The position numbers were made by a program, and so were the translations under genes. The notes beneath the pieces are model-generated. The model searched no databases, was not told the origin of the DNA, and saw only the letters and a program-made list of their open reading frames with translations. DNA of 64,000 nucleotides, taken from the NCBI RefSeq assembly GCF_004016445.2, contig NZ_SADT02000005.1:372001-436000 (forward strand), written 5' to 3'. How positions within the stretch are numbered: the stretch's first letter is position 1; each line of letters opens with the position of its first letter. Source of the stretch: Mesorhizobium sp. M2E.F.Ca.ET.219.01.1.1. GTDB taxonomy: Bacteria; Pseudomonadota; Alphaproteobacteria; Rhizobiales; Rhizobiaceae. Of this stretch, positions 24,343 to 33,158 are shown one piece after another.

Positions 24343-24720
24343 TCAATTCCGTCCATAAAACGCGTTCTCGACATGCACCGGCCAGCGCCAGGGCAGCACC
24401 GCCACCATGTCGAAGCGCATCGAAAGCCGCCCATAATCCGGCTGGCGCGACAGCCACAAATCCGCGGCGCCCTCGATGCGGCGCTCCGATTCATGGCCGA
24501 TGGCTTCCATCGCTTCGATCAGCGTGCGGCGCGCCTTGACCTCGACGAACAGCACCAGGTCGCCGCGCCGGGCGATCAGGTCGATCTCGCCGAGCCTCGT
24601 GCGGTGCCGGCGGGCAAGGATGCGATAGCCCTTCAGCATCAGCGCCAGCGCCGCCAGCCACTCGCCGCGATGGCCGCGCCGATAAGCTTTTCGGCGATGG
24701 CCTAAAGTACGATCAGCCAC
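24343..24720 (-). CDS. UPF0102 / YraN family nuclease-like protein
   Basis: The 125-residue protein shows the YraN-type restriction-endonuclease-like fold: GHRGEWLAALALMLKGYRIL, then RTRLGEIDLIARRGDLVLFVEVKAR, with Glu, Asp and the E-x-K pair in the catalytic positions. Family function is poorly known, with a link to Holliday-junction or DNA processing suggested. It overlaps rsmI by eight bases on the same strand, the usual rsmI-yraN order. Confidence 0.85.
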   Translation of the reverse strand: MADRTLGHRRKAYRRGHRGEWLAALALMLKGYRILARRHRTRLGEIDLIARRGDLVLFVEVKARRTLIEAMEAIGHESERRIEGAADLWLSRQPDYGRLSMRFDMVAVLPWRWPVHVENAFYGRN

Positions 24721-25609
24721 CGTCGCCTTCCTTGAGTTCCAAGAGCCGACGGTAAAGCGCCTGCTTCTGCCCGCCGGTCATTTTCGCCGCTTCCGCCGCT
24801 GCCTTGGACGCCGGCATTTCGGCCGCGAGCGACAACAGCAGCCGGTCGATGTCCGCCGGCTGGTCCTCCGCCGCTTCCGGCGGGCCAACGCAGATGACGA
24901 TCTCGCCCTTCGGCGTGTCGGCAGCCGCATAATGGTCGGCCAGTTCGGCCAGCGTGCCGGTCCGCATCTCCTCGAAGGCCTTGGTAAGCTCGCGACCGAT
25001 CGCGGCCTTGCGGCTGCCGCCCAGCGCCTCGACCATGGCGCCGAGCGTCTCGGCCAGTCGGCGCGGCGATTCGAAGAAGATCAGCGTCGCCGGCACCTGC
25101 TTGAAAATTTCAAGCTTTGTCAGCCGCTGCCCTGCTTTGACCGGCAAGAACCCGGCGAACAGGAAAGCATCGGATGGCAGGCCGGATGCCGTCAGCGCGG
25201 CGAGCGCGGCCGAAGGTCCCGGGATCGGCACGACGCGGATGCCGCGCTCCAGCGCCTCGCCGACCAGCCGGTAGCCGGGATCGGAAACCAAGGGCGTGCC
25301 GGCGTCTGAGATCAGCGCCACGCTCTGCCCGGCCGCCAGCGCCTCGATCAGCTTCGGCCCGGCCTCTTGCGCATTGTGCTCGTGATAGGCGGTTGTGCGG
25401 CGGCGGATGCCGTAGCGTTCGAGCAGCACGCGCGAGACGCGCGTGTCCTCGCAGGCGACGATGTCGGCGGCGGCCAGCGTCTCCAGCGCACGCAGCGTGA
25501 TGTCGGCCAGATTGCCGATCGGCGTCGCCACCAGATAGAGCGCCGGCTGGAGCGCCCGCGCCGCGATCTCGGTCTGCCCGATCAGGTAGCTGCGTTTGTC
25601 GCCGGTCAA
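24713..25609 (-). CDS. rsmI: 16S rRNA (cytidine1402-2'-O)-methyltransferase RsmI
   Basis: The 298-residue SAM-dependent enzyme methylates the ribose of C1402 in 16S rRNA. It carries YLVATPIGNLADITLRALET, ACEDTRVSRVLLERYGI, LISDAGTPLVSDPGYRLV and PGPSAALAALTASGLP. A TTG start at 25609 is chosen because GGAGGG at 25616-25621 sits six bases upstream. The open frame continues to 25714 but through repeat D2, so longer starts are unlikely. The following yraN overlaps it by eight bases. Confidence 0.9.
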   Translation of the reverse strand: MTGDKRSYLIGQTEIAARALQPALYLVATPIGNLADITLRALETLAAADIVACEDTRVSRVLLERYGIRRRTTAYHEHNAQEAGPKLIEALAAGQSVALISDAGTPLVSDPGYRLVGEALERGIRVVPIPGPSAALAALTASGLPSDAFLFAGFLPVKAGQRLTKLEIFKQVPATLIFFESPRRLAETLGAMVEALGGSRKAAIGRELTKAFEEMRTGTLAELADHYAAADTPKGEIVICVGPPEAAEDQPADIDRLLLSLAAEMPASKAAAEAAKMTGGQKQALYRRLLELKEGDGG

Positions 25610-25625
25610 GAATAACCCTCCGTCC

Positions 25626-25683
25626 AAGCAATTCCAGGAAAAGCGCGTAGCGGTTTTCCGTCCGGAATTGCGAAAGAACAAAG
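25626..25683. repeat. Family D hairpin repeat (D2)
   Basis: CAATTCC-A-GGAAAA pairs with TTTTCCGTCCGGAATTG, as in the copy at 10408-10510. It lies just upstream of the rsmI start on the minus strand, where it would fold in the 5' leader. Confidence 0.75.
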
Positions 25684-25822
25684 TCTCTTTGGCATGGCTG
25701 ACGGCCTGTTGCAAAACGTGAGGTCAGGTCAAGGAAATCGCCATGCCTTTGCCACAGTGCGGAACGAAACCGGCAACGGCGAATTTAACCCCTGATTCCC
25801 CGGGAGGAGGCAGGACCGGACG

Positions 25823-26011
25823 ATGCCCAATCGCTTCGACATCTTCATCAGCCGACTTGAAAGCAAGACCGCCCGCGAGGGCATCCCTCCACACCCCATC
25901 GCCACCCAGAACGGCGCACGCCGCGACAAGGCCGACCAGAAGCCTGTCCGCGACGGTGAGGCGCATGGCGAGAAGCACCGCAGCAAGCACCGCCAGAAGC
26001 ACGACGCTTGA
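25823..26011 (+). CDS. Small hydrophilic protein, unknown (62 residues)
   Basis: I do not recognise this protein. It is 62 residues, strongly hydrophilic and rich in Lys, Arg and His (C-terminal KHRSKHRQKHDA), and so could bind nucleic acid or metal. It is called because its third codon positions are strongly G/C, as in real genes here, and GGGAGGAGG lies upstream at a rather long distance. The antisense frame is also open, which weakens the call. Confidence 0.4.
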   Translation: MPNRFDIFISRLESKTAREGIPPHPIATQNGARRDKADQKPVRDGEAHGEKHRSKHRQKHDA

Positions 26012-26086
26012 TCGAGTGACGCTCTTTCCGCGGATGTAGCGATCCTCCCGCCGACGTTATGGGTTCTGCACCCGCGCCGTGGAATT

Positions 26087-27265
26087 CTACCTGGCCAGAT
26101 CCGCCACCACGGCATCGAGCACGATCATGCCGGCGGTCGTGGCGCGCAGCCTTGCATTGCCGACCGGCGCCACCAGCCCTTCCTCCTGCAGCACCGAGAG
26201 CCGCGCGCTCGAAAGGCCGCGCCCTGACAGCGCCTCGTAGCGCTGCAGGTCGATGCCTTCGGCGAGCCGCAAGCCCATCAGCAGGAACTCGTCGGCTTCC
26301 TCACTGCGGGTCAGGATCTCGCCGCCGGTGACGCCGTGTCCCTTGGCCTCGACCAGATTGGCCCAGGTCTCCGGCATCCTTTCGGCTATCGTCACCGTGC
26401 GGCGCCCGTTCTCGACGAAGCGGCCATGCGCCCCCGGCCCGACGCCGACATATTCGCCATAGCGCCAATAGGTCAGGTTGTGCCGGCTCTCGGCGCCCGG
26501 CTGGGCGTGGTTGGAAATCTCATAGGCCGGCAGCCCATGCGCCGCCGTCACCTCCTGTGTCAGCGCATAGAGGTCGGCGGCATGGTCGTTGTCGGGCAGG
26601 GTGAATTTCTTCGCCGCGTAAAGCGCGTGGAAGGGCGTGCCCTCCTCGATGGTGAGCTGGTAGAGCGACAGATGGTCGACGGCATAGCCGATCGCCTGCT
26701 CCAGCTCCGCCCCCCACGCCTCCGGCGTCTGGCCCGGCCGGGCATAGATCAGGTCGAAGGAGAGGCGGGGGAAGATTTCGCGGGCGAGCCCGATGGCGTG
26801 CAGCGCCTCCTCGACATTGTGCAGCCGGCCGAGGAAACGCAGATCCTTGTCGTTCAGCGCCTGCACGCCGAGCGAGACGCGGTTGACGCCAGCGGCGCGA
26901 TAGCCGCGGAAACGCTCGGCCTCGACCGAGGACGGGTTGGCCTCCAGCGTCACCTCGATGCCTTTAGGCACCGTCCAGTTCCTCGCCACCGCCTCCAGCA
27001 CCGCGCCCACTGTTTCCGGCTTCATCAGCGATGGCGTGCCGCCGCCAAGAAAGATGCTGGTCACCTCGCGCGGCCCGGTGCGGGCGCGCATGGTCTTGAG
27101 CTCGGTCTCGAAGGCGCGGGCGAAACGCTTCTGGTCTACCGGCTGGTGACGGACATGGCTGTTGAAGTCGCAGTAAGGGCACTTGGCCGCGCAGAACGGC
27201 CAATGGATGTAGACGCCGAAGCCGGGGCTGCGGTCGAGCGGCATGGTATGGCCGGTCCCGATCAT
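26087..27265 (-). CDS. hemW: HemW-type radical SAM heme chaperone
   Basis: The 392-residue protein has the radical SAM cluster motif CAAKCPYCDFNSH and the HemW/HemN hallmarks FLGGGTPSLM, GVNRVSLGVQALND and SFDLIYARPGQTPEAW. It is probably the heme chaperone HemW rather than a coproporphyrinogen dehydrogenase, because the extra N-terminal cysteine motif of HemN is absent. ATG 27265 is proposed because it overlaps the rdgB stop codon as ATGA. A start at 27244 (MPLDRSPGFG) is also possible. It is the last gene of the VOC-rdgB-hemW run. Confidence 0.9.
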   Translation of the reverse strand: MIGTGHTMPLDRSPGFGVYIHWPFCAAKCPYCDFNSHVRHQPVDQKRFARAFETELKTMRARTGPREVTSIFLGGGTPSLMKPETVGAVLEAVARNWTVPKGIEVTLEANPSSVEAERFRGYRAAGVNRVSLGVQALNDKDLRFLGRLHNVEEALHAIGLAREIFPRLSFDLIYARPGQTPEAWGAELEQAIGYAVDHLSLYQLTIEEGTPFHALYAAKKFTLPDNDHAADLYALTQEVTAAHGLPAYEISNHAQPGAESRHNLTYWRYGEYVGVGPGAHGRFVENGRRTVTIAERMPETWANLVEAKGHGVTGGEILTRSEEADEFLLMGLRLAEGIDLQRYEALSGRGLSSARLSVLQEEGLVAPVGNARLRATTAGMIVLDAVVADLAR

Positions 27266-27924
27266 TCCGAACCGAGCCGTGCCATGTCCAGCCGGGCTTG
27301 GGCGAATTTCTGGAAGGCACGGGCGCGGTGCGAAAGCGCCGTCGCCTGGCCTGGCTTCCAGCCATGCTTCTCCTCCGCGCTCATCTCGCCGAAGGTCTTG
27401 TCGAAACCGTTGGGCAGGAAGACCGGATCGTAGCCGAAGCCCAGCGTGCCACGCGGCGGCCACACCAGCGTGCCTTCGGCCTCGCCCCGATAATATTCGG
27501 CATCGCCATCCGGAAAGGCGAGACAGATGACGGCGACAAACCGGCCGGTGCGTTGCGCCGGCTCGGTCGCGCCGGCCTCCTGCAGCGCCGTTTCCGTCTT
27601 TTGCATGGCCATGCCGAAATCGCGTGACCCGTCCGGCTTCTCGGCCCAGTTGGCGGTGTAGACGCCCGGCGCGCCGTCGAGCGCGTCCACGCAAAGTCCG
27701 GAATCGTCGGACAGCGCTGGCAGGCCGGTGGCCTTGGCCGCGGCGTGTGCCTTGATATAAGCGTTCTCCTCGAAGGTCGTGCCGGTCTCGTCCGGCTCCG
27801 GCAGGCCGTATTCCTTGGCCGATTTCGCCTCGAAGCCGAACGGCGCCATCAGGTCGGCGAATTCGCGCAGCTTGCCGGCATTGTGGCTGGCGACGACGAT
27901 CTTCTTTCCGTTCAAAGAATGCAT
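27262..27924 (-). CDS. rdgB: Non-canonical purine NTP pyrophosphatase (RdgB/HAM1 type)
   Basis: The 220-residue cytosolic enzyme hydrolyses ITP, dITP and XTP to monophosphates and so keeps deaminated purines out of nucleic acids. Motifs are KIVVASHNAGKLREF, LSDDSGLCVDALDGAPGV and GFGYDPVFLPNG. The frame is open further upstream, but ATG 27924 starts directly before the first motif and overlaps the VOC gene's stop by one base (TGATG). hemW follows with an ATGA overlap. Confidence 0.94.
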   Translation of the reverse strand: MHSLNGKKIVVASHNAGKLREFADLMAPFGFEAKSAKEYGLPEPDETGTTFEENAYIKAHAAAKATGLPALSDDSGLCVDALDGAPGVYTANWAEKPDGSRDFGMAMQKTETALQEAGATEPAQRTGRFVAVICLAFPDGDAEYYRGEAEGTLVWPPRGTLGFGYDPVFLPNGFDKTFGEMSAEEKHGWKPGQATALSHRARAFQKFAQARLDMARLGSE

Positions 27925-28334
27925 CAGAAACCCCAGATCCTCGGCTCGGCGAACTCGATCGAATTGCCCGAAGGGTCGCGGATATAGATCGAGTGCCCGC
28001 CTTGCGGCCATTCGAAATCGCTTTCGATGGCGATGTTCCTGGCGGCGAGATGGTCACGCCATTTGGCAATCTCGTCAGCATTAGCCGCAAAGCAGAGATG
28101 CCCCTCGCCGGCGGTGCCATGCGGCGGCACTTTCAGTCGAGCGTCCGGCGCCGGCGGGATTTTCGTCGCCTCGGCGTTGAAGAGAAGCAGCACGCCGTCG
28201 CCGCAGCGGAAGAAGACGTGACGGCCTTCGACCTTGCCCAGCGCTTCGAGGCCGATGATGTCGCGGTAGAAGGCTTCGGCGGCGGCGAGATCGCTGACGT
28301 AGAGGGCGGATTCCAGGATTGCGGAGGGAGTCAC
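27924..28334 (-). CDS. VOC family (glyoxalase/bleomycin resistance-like) protein
   Basis: The 136-residue protein has the paired beta-alpha-beta-beta-beta modules of the vicinal oxygen chelate fold: SALYVSDLAAAEAFYRDIIG, then HLCFAANADEIAKWRDHL and IYIRDPSGNSIEFAEP with the usual C-terminal metal glutamate. It probably binds a small metabolite with a divalent metal; function is unknown. GTG 28334 is chosen because it follows a G-rich stretch and begins at the fold; the longer open frame reaches into repeat C2. It is the first gene of the VOC-rdgB-hemW run. Confidence 0.8.
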   Translation of the reverse strand: MTPSAILESALYVSDLAAAEAFYRDIIGLEALGKVEGRHVFFRCGDGVLLLFNAEATKIPPAPDARLKVPPHGTAGEGHLCFAANADEIAKWRDHLAARNIAIESDFEWPQGGHSIYIRDPSGNSIEFAEPRIWGF

Positions 28335-28555
28335 GAGGCCCCCCTCTCTGCCCTTGGGCGTTCGTCGATCGCAAAGCCAAGCAATTGGCTTTGCGTCCGC
28401 TTCGCGGACCACTCCTCACCCCCCTCGAGGGAGGAGATTGGCAGCTTCGATGCCGTCGCACATCTTGCGACGTTGGCGATTGGCGAAAGCCATCGTGACA
28501 TCCAATCTCCCCCCTTGGGGGGGAGATGGCCGGCAGGCCAGAGAGGGGGGCCTAG
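28335..28555. repeat. Family C repeat (C2)
   Basis: The right arm at about 28505-28551 (CTCCCCCCTTGGGGGGGAG, GGCCGGCAGGCCAGAGAGG) faces weaker left arms at about 28340 and 28416. An insertion seems to split the left half. The element fills the gap between the VOC gene and rph. Confidence 0.65.
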
Positions 28556-28572
28556 GCTCGGCATCGGAAACC

Positions 28573-29289
28573 CTACGCCACCGCCATCTGCTGCAGGCTC
28601 ACCAGCCGCGAAATGCCCTTCTTGGCGAGCCCCATCAGCGCCGCGAACTGCTCCTCGGAAAACGGCTCGCCCTCGGCGGTGCCCTGGATCTCGACGATGC
28701 CCCCCTTGCCGGTCATGACGAAATTGGCGTCGGTGCCGGCCGAGGAATCCTCGAGATAGTCGAGGTCGATGACCGGCTGGCCGTCATGGATGCCGCAGGA
28801 GATCGCCGCGACATGGTCCTTCAGAACCTTGGAGACGCTGACCATCTGGCGCGCTTCCATCCAGCGCAGGCAGTCGTAGAGCGCCACCCAGCCGCCGGTG
28901 ATCGAGGCGGTGCGGGTGCCGCCATCGGCCTGGATCACGTCGCAGTCGACGGTGATCTGCTGCTCGCCCAGCGCCTGCAGGTCGACCACGGCGCGCAGGC
29001 TCCGGCCGATCAGCCGCTGGATCTCCAGCGTGCGGCCGCCCTGCTTGCCGGCGGAGGCCTCGCGCCGCATGCGTTCGCCGGTCGAGCGCGGCAGCATGCC
29101 GTATTCGGCCGTCACCCAGCCCTTGCCGGAATTGCGCATCCAGGCCGGCACTTTTTCCTCAAGGCTCGCGGTGCACAAGACATGCGTGTCGCCGAACTTC
29201 ACCAGGCAAGAGCCTTCGGCATGCTTGGAGACGCCGCGCTCGAAGGAGATGGCGCGCATTTCGTCGGCTTGGCGTTTGGAGGGGCGCAT
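28573..29289 (-). CDS. rph: Ribonuclease PH
   Basis: The 238-residue phosphorolytic 3'-5' exoribonuclease trims tRNA precursors. It contains MRPSKRQADEMRAISFE at the start, CTASLEEKVPAWMRN, EYGMLPRSTGERMRREA, GRSLRAVVDLQALGE and DCDVIQADGGTRTASITG. ATG 29289 gives the standard N-terminus although the frame is open to 29382. It is divergent from hrcA, a conserved rhizobial arrangement. Confidence 0.95.
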   Translation of the reverse strand: MRPSKRQADEMRAISFERGVSKHAEGSCLVKFGDTHVLCTASLEEKVPAWMRNSGKGWVTAEYGMLPRSTGERMRREASAGKQGGRTLEIQRLIGRSLRAVVDLQALGEQQITVDCDVIQADGGTRTASITGGWVALYDCLRWMEARQMVSVSKVLKDHVAAISCGIHDGQPVIDLDYLEDSSAGTDANFVMTGKGGIVEIQGTAEGEPFSEEQFAALMGLAKKGISRLVSLQQMAVA

Positions 29290-29460
29290 TCGGCCTGCTT
29301 TCTTGTCGTTTTCGGAATCGTGGCCGGCTTGTAGACGCATGCGAGGCAAGTCGCAAAGGAAAAGGGGCAGCAAACGCGGCACCGTGACCGCAAACGCGGC
29401 ACCGGGTTGCGCGGGGGTGGCTTAAGTCTATATCTTTTCGGCAGGAGGTTTCTCGCCGGA

Positions 29461-30558
29461 ATGAACAAACCAGTCGATCCGACGTCGCAGTCACCCGGGC
29501 TTCAGTCGCCGGTACTTCAGTCACTCGACATGCGCTCGCGCGATATTTTCCGGCGGATTGTCGATTCCTATCTGCGCGACGGCGAGCCGGTCGGCTCGCG
29601 CAGCCTGTCGCGCATCCTGCCCTCCTCGCTGTCGCCGGCCACCATCCGCAACGTGATGAGCGACCTGGAGCATCTGGGCCTGATCTACGCGCCGCATATC
29701 TCCGCCGGGCGGCTGCCGACCCAGACGGGCCTGCGTTTCTTCGTCGACGCCTTCATGGAGCTCGGCGATCTTTCCGACGACGAGCGCCGCATCATCGAGG
29801 CGCAGGTGCGCGCCTCGGGCTCCGGCGCAACGCTGGAGCATATGCTGACCGAGGCCAGCCAGATGCTGTCCGGCATGTCGCGCGGCGCCGGCCTCGTGCT
29901 CGCCTCCAAGAACGAGGTGGCGCTGAAGCACATCGAATTCATCCAGCTCGAGCCCACCAAGGCGCTTGCCGTGCTGGTGTCGCAGAACGGCGATGTCGAG
30001 AACCGCGTCGTCGACCTGCCCGCCGGCACGACCGTGTCGCAGCTGCACGAGGCGTCCAATTTCCTCAACGCCCATATCAGGGGCCGCACGCTTGCCGAGG
30101 CGCGCGCCGAGATCGCCCGCATCAAGGACGAAACCAAATCCGCCCTCGACACGCTGTCGCAGGATCTTGTCGAGAAGGGTCTGGCGGTCTGGGCCGGCGC
30201 CGAAAGCGGCCTGCCGGCGCGTCTCATCGTGCGCGGCCGTGCCAACCTGCTTGAAAACGTCACCGCTCAGGCCGACCTCGAGCTGCTGCGCCATCTGTTC
30301 GAGGACCTGGAGACGCAGGACGGGCTGTTGCAACTGCTCGACCTCGCCGAGGAAGGGCCGGGCGTGCGCATCTTCATCGGCTCGGAAAACAAGCTGTTTT
30401 CGCTGTCCGGCTCGTCGCTGGTCGTCGCGCCCTATCGCGACAAGGACGCCCGCGTCATCGGCGCGCTTGGCGTCATCGGCCCGACAAGGCTGAACTACGC
30501 GCGCATCGTGCCGATGGTCGACTATACGGCGCAGCTCATTTCGCGCATGCTCCGTTAG
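29461..30558 (+). CDS. hrcA: Heat-inducible transcription repressor HrcA
   Basis: The 365-residue repressor controls chaperone operons (groESL, and in some species dnaK) through CIRCE elements. The N-terminal winged helix includes RDIFRRIVDSYLRDGEPVGS and SLSPATIRNVMSDLEHLGLI, followed by HISAGRLPTQTGLRFFVD. The GAF-like and dimerisation domains complete it. ATG 29461 follows AGGAGG (29443-29448). I see no CIRCE sequence in the promoter region. The gene usually found next, grpE, is not here; a small conserved-looking gene follows instead. Confidence 0.94.
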   Translation: MNKPVDPTSQSPGLQSPVLQSLDMRSRDIFRRIVDSYLRDGEPVGSRSLSRILPSSLSPATIRNVMSDLEHLGLIYAPHISAGRLPTQTGLRFFVDAFMELGDLSDDERRIIEAQVRASGSGATLEHMLTEASQMLSGMSRGAGLVLASKNEVALKHIEFIQLEPTKALAVLVSQNGDVENRVVDLPAGTTVSQLHEASNFLNAHIRGRTLAEARAEIARIKDETKSALDTLSQDLVEKGLAVWAGAESGLPARLIVRGRANLLENVTAQADLELLRHLFEDLETQDGLLQLLDLAEEGPGVRIFIGSENKLFSLSGSSLVVAPYRDKDARVIGALGVIGPTRLNYARIVPMVDYTAQLISRMLR

Positions 30559-30663
30559 GTGTATCGATATTCAGCCGGCCTGCAAACGGCGGGAACCCAC
30601 CGTTTTCGGCTCGGCCTGACCTGAATCTCGACACACCTAAATTGCTGCAGAGGGAGAAAAGAA

Positions 30664-30864
30664 ATGGCGCTGGAAGCAATCAAGGCCCAGATCGACCTCC
30701 TGCTTCAGGAAATGATCAACCAGCCCGAGGACGATCACGAGATCCAGGAGCAGCTGCGCGAGAAATTGCGCGAGCTCCGCGCCATGGGCCTGCCCTTGCC
30801 GGCAGACCTCGTCGAGCTGGAAAAGCGCCTCGACGACGACCTGGATGCCGAAGACGAGAGCTGA
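30664..30864 (+). CDS. Small coiled-coil protein, conserved-looking
   Basis: The 66-residue protein is highly acidic and almost wholly helical (DLLLQEMINQPEDDHEIQEQ, LVELEKRLDDDLDAEDES), with heptad spacing suggesting a short coiled coil. A good Shine-Dalgarno sequence (AGAGGGAGAAAAG) lies just upstream of ATG 30664. I cannot assign a function. It lies 105 bp after hrcA on the same strand. Confidence 0.65.
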   Translation: MALEAIKAQIDLLLQEMINQPEDDHEIQEQLREKLRELRAMGLPLPADLVELEKRLDDDLDAEDES

Positions 30865-30983
30865 ACTCCTGGCGCTTCGTCGTCAAATCAACGTGCGCCT
30901 GCTTCTCTTTTAGACCCTGTGCCCGATATCTCCGTCGGCAGGCGCCGATCGATAGGCGCATTGGCAGACGACGGAGATACAGC

Positions 30984-32351
30984 ATGACGCGGATCGTCGA
31001 GCTTGCGGGCCTCGCGCTGGTTTTTGCCACCGGTGCCTTTGCGCAGCAGGCCGATCAACCCTTGCTCAGCGGCGAAAAGGCCTTCGGCGACTGGAAGGCC
31101 GACCGTCCTGGCGTGCGCCGGCTGCTGAAGCCTCAGGATATGCCGAAGCCCGATGTGGCGGAGTCCGCCTCGAATGGCGGCGGCGTCACCGATCGTCCCG
31201 AGGGGGCCAGGCCGAAACTTCCGCCGGGCTTCTCCGCCGAGTTGGTCGCATCGGGCATCGACAGTCCCCGCGTGGTGCGCGTGGCGCCGAACGGCGACCT
31301 CTTCGTCGCCGACAGCCGGGCGAACCAGGTCCGCGTCTATCGCCTGGCGCAAGGCAGCGCCAAGCCCGCTGAGACGTCGATCTTCGCCAAGGGCCTGACG
31401 CGACCCTACGGCATCGCCTTCTATCCCCCGGGCGACAAGCCGCAATGGGTCTATGTCGCCAACAGCAACAGCGTGGTGCGCTTCCCCTATCGCGAGGGCG
31501 ACCTGGAAGCGTCCGCCAAGCCGGAGACCATCGTAGCCAAGGTCCCCGCCAGCCACCATTGGACGCGCGACATCGCCTTCTCGCCCGACGGCAAGACGCT
31601 CTATCTGTCGGTCGGCTCCGGCTCCAACATCGCCGAGGATATGGGCGCGAAGCCGAAAGGCGGCGTCGAGGCGTGGGCGAAATCGCAGCCGCTGGGCGCC
31701 GCCTGGGGCGCGGAAGAGGGCCGCGCCGATGTGCTCGCCTTCGACCCCGACGGCAAGAACCGCAAGGTTGTCGCCACCGGCCTGCGCAACTGCTCCGGCA
31801 TGACCGTGCAGCCGGCGACAGGCGCGCTCTGGTGCGTCGTCAACGAGCGCGACGAGCTAGGCGACGATGTCCCCTTCGAATACGCGACCGCCGTCAAGGA
31901 AGGCGCCTTCTACGGCTGGCCCTGGTACTATATCGGCGACAATGAGGATCCGCGCCACGAGGGCGCGCGCCCCGATCTCGCCGGCAAGGTCACGCTGCCC
32001 GACGTGCTGATCCAGGCGCATTCGGCGCCGCTCAACATCGCCTTTTACGACGGCGGCAACTTTCCGGCCGATTACGGTTTTCCTGCTGAATATAGGGGCG
32101 ACGCCTTCGTCACCCTGCACGGCTCCTGGAACCGCAATGTCCGCACCGGCTACAAGGTGGTGCGGCTGAGATTCAAGGACGGCAAGCCGACCGGCGAATA
32201 TGACGACTTCGCCACCGGCTTCGTCATTGCCGACGACGCGCTCTGGGGCCGGCCGGTCGGCGTCGCCGTGGCCAAGGACGGCGCGCTGATCCTCACCGAG
32301 GACGGCAACGGCACCATCTGGCGCATCACGTATGGAGATGGCCGGTCCTGA
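30984..32351 (+). CDS. Exported sorbosone dehydrogenase-like beta-propeller protein
   Basis: The 455-residue protein has a signal peptide (ELAGLALVFATGAFAQQ, cleavage near residue 21) and a six-bladed propeller of the PQQ-dependent glucose/sorbosone dehydrogenase superfamily (GFSAELVASGIDSPRVVRVA, HHWTRDIAFSPDGKTLYLSV, EDGNGTIWRITYG). The region YGWPWYYIGDNEDPRHEG matches the sorbosone dehydrogenase branch. It would act in the periplasm as a sugar-type dehydrogenase or as a binding propeller; PQQ use is not proven. ATG 30984 follows ACGGAG. It stands alone. Confidence 0.78.
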   Translation: MTRIVELAGLALVFATGAFAQQADQPLLSGEKAFGDWKADRPGVRRLLKPQDMPKPDVAESASNGGGVTDRPEGARPKLPPGFSAELVASGIDSPRVVRVAPNGDLFVADSRANQVRVYRLAQGSAKPAETSIFAKGLTRPYGIAFYPPGDKPQWVYVANSNSVVRFPYREGDLEASAKPETIVAKVPASHHWTRDIAFSPDGKTLYLSVGSGSNIAEDMGAKPKGGVEAWAKSQPLGAAWGAEEGRADVLAFDPDGKNRKVVATGLRNCSGMTVQPATGALWCVVNERDELGDDVPFEYATAVKEGAFYGWPWYYIGDNEDPRHEGARPDLAGKVTLPDVLIQAHSAPLNIAFYDGGNFPADYGFPAEYRGDAFVTLHGSWNRNVRTGYKVVRLRFKDGKPTGEYDDFATGFVIADDALWGRPVGVAVAKDGALILTEDGNGTIWRITYGDGRS

Positions 32352-32437
32352 CGGTCCGACACCACAGCTTTTCCCAAATTTCTGGCGCCAGGTCGGAATT
32401 TATCCTACCTAGTAGGGCAGCGAGAAGGAGTCCAACC

Positions 32438-32728
32438 GTGAACAACGCCGAGAAAGTGAGCGTTACCATGGCTCGCGAGCAAATGCAGGCTATCCGCGAG
32501 AGAGTGGAAGCCGGCGAATTTGCCACCGTCAGCGAAGCCATGCGTGACGCCGTGCGGGTATGGCAGCGGCAACGCATCGAGGATGCCGAGCGCCTTGAGG
32601 CTATCCGAGCCCGTGTCCGCCGCTCCATCGAGGACTCCAGGCCGTCCTTGAGCGAAGACGAGGCCGACGCCGCGCTTGAGGCCGCTATCGCCGGAATCGA
32701 CAAAGACCTGGACCGTGCGGCGTCTTAG
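32438..32728 (+). CDS. ParD-type ribbon-helix-helix antitoxin
   Basis: The 96-residue protein starts with an RHH motif (VSVTMAREQMQAIRERVEAG then FATVSEAMRDAVRVWQRQ) and ends with a long acidic helix (PSLSEDEADAALEAAI) of the type that occupies the toxin groove. It is typical of type II ParD/CopG antitoxins and would repress its own operon. A ParE-like toxin frame follows immediately. Confidence 0.82.
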   Translation: MNNAEKVSVTMAREQMQAIRERVEAGEFATVSEAMRDAVRVWQRQRIEDAERLEAIRARVRRSIEDSRPSLSEDEADAALEAAIAGIDKDLDRAAS

Positions 32729-32760
32729 GGTCCACCTACCGACCCGACGCCATCGCGGAC

Positions 32761-33090
32761 TTGGCCGAAGTTTACCGGTTCATCGCCACGCAGGGCCAAA
32801 GCCGCAACGTTGCATTGGCCTTTGTTCGGCGCATACATGCCCGCTGTCGCAAGATTGGCGATGCACCAAACGGTGGTCGACCACGCGACGACCTTCAACC
32901 AGGGTTGCGCACTGTGCCTTTTGAGCGCAGCACCGTAATCGCTTACCGCGTCGGCAAGACCGTGGAAATCGTCAATGTGTTTTACGGCGGCCGGGATTAT
33001 GAGGCGTTGTACGGGGCCACGACGAAAGCACTGAGGAATAAGAGCAGACGCTTGCAAAGGGGCGACCGCGATCATGGTTTTGCGGTATGA
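32761..33090 (+). CDS. ParE-type toxin with doubtful start codon
   Basis: The sequence from 32761 (TTG) gives 109 residues ending in the ParE/RelE-fold core: FVRRIHARC, NGGRPRDDLQPGLRTVPFE, VIAYRVGKTVEIVNVFYGGRDYEALY. The conserved first strand, encoded in frame as TYRPDAIADLAEVYRFIA from about 32734, has no ATG, GTG, TTG or CTG before it back to a stop at 32677. The product either starts at TTG 32761 without its first strand or the start codon has been lost. It would poison DNA gyrase or translation if active; it may be attenuated. Confidence 0.65.
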   Translation: MAEVYRFIATQGQSRNVALAFVRRIHARCRKIGDAPNGGRPRDDLQPGLRTVPFERSTVIAYRVGKTVEIVNVFYGGRDYEALYGATTKALRNKSRRLQRGDRDHGFAV

Positions 33091-33158
33091 CTCAAGGCGA
33101 ACTCATGCGCCGTGACGCGCGGCGTTAGCATTGCGGGATCAACAGTCGGGCCAGAACC

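Noticed and set aside
26087..28120. A 677-codon frame appearing to fuse unrelated sequence to HemW
   Set aside because: The front part is a shadow of the VOC and rdgB genes in another frame; HemW starts at 27265 with an ATGA overlap.
29383..29460. Possible CIRCE element upstream of hrcA
   Set aside because: No TTAGCACTC/GAGTGCTAA inverted pair is present; only a short tandem repeat (GCAAACGCGGCACC, twice) is seen near 29368-29403.
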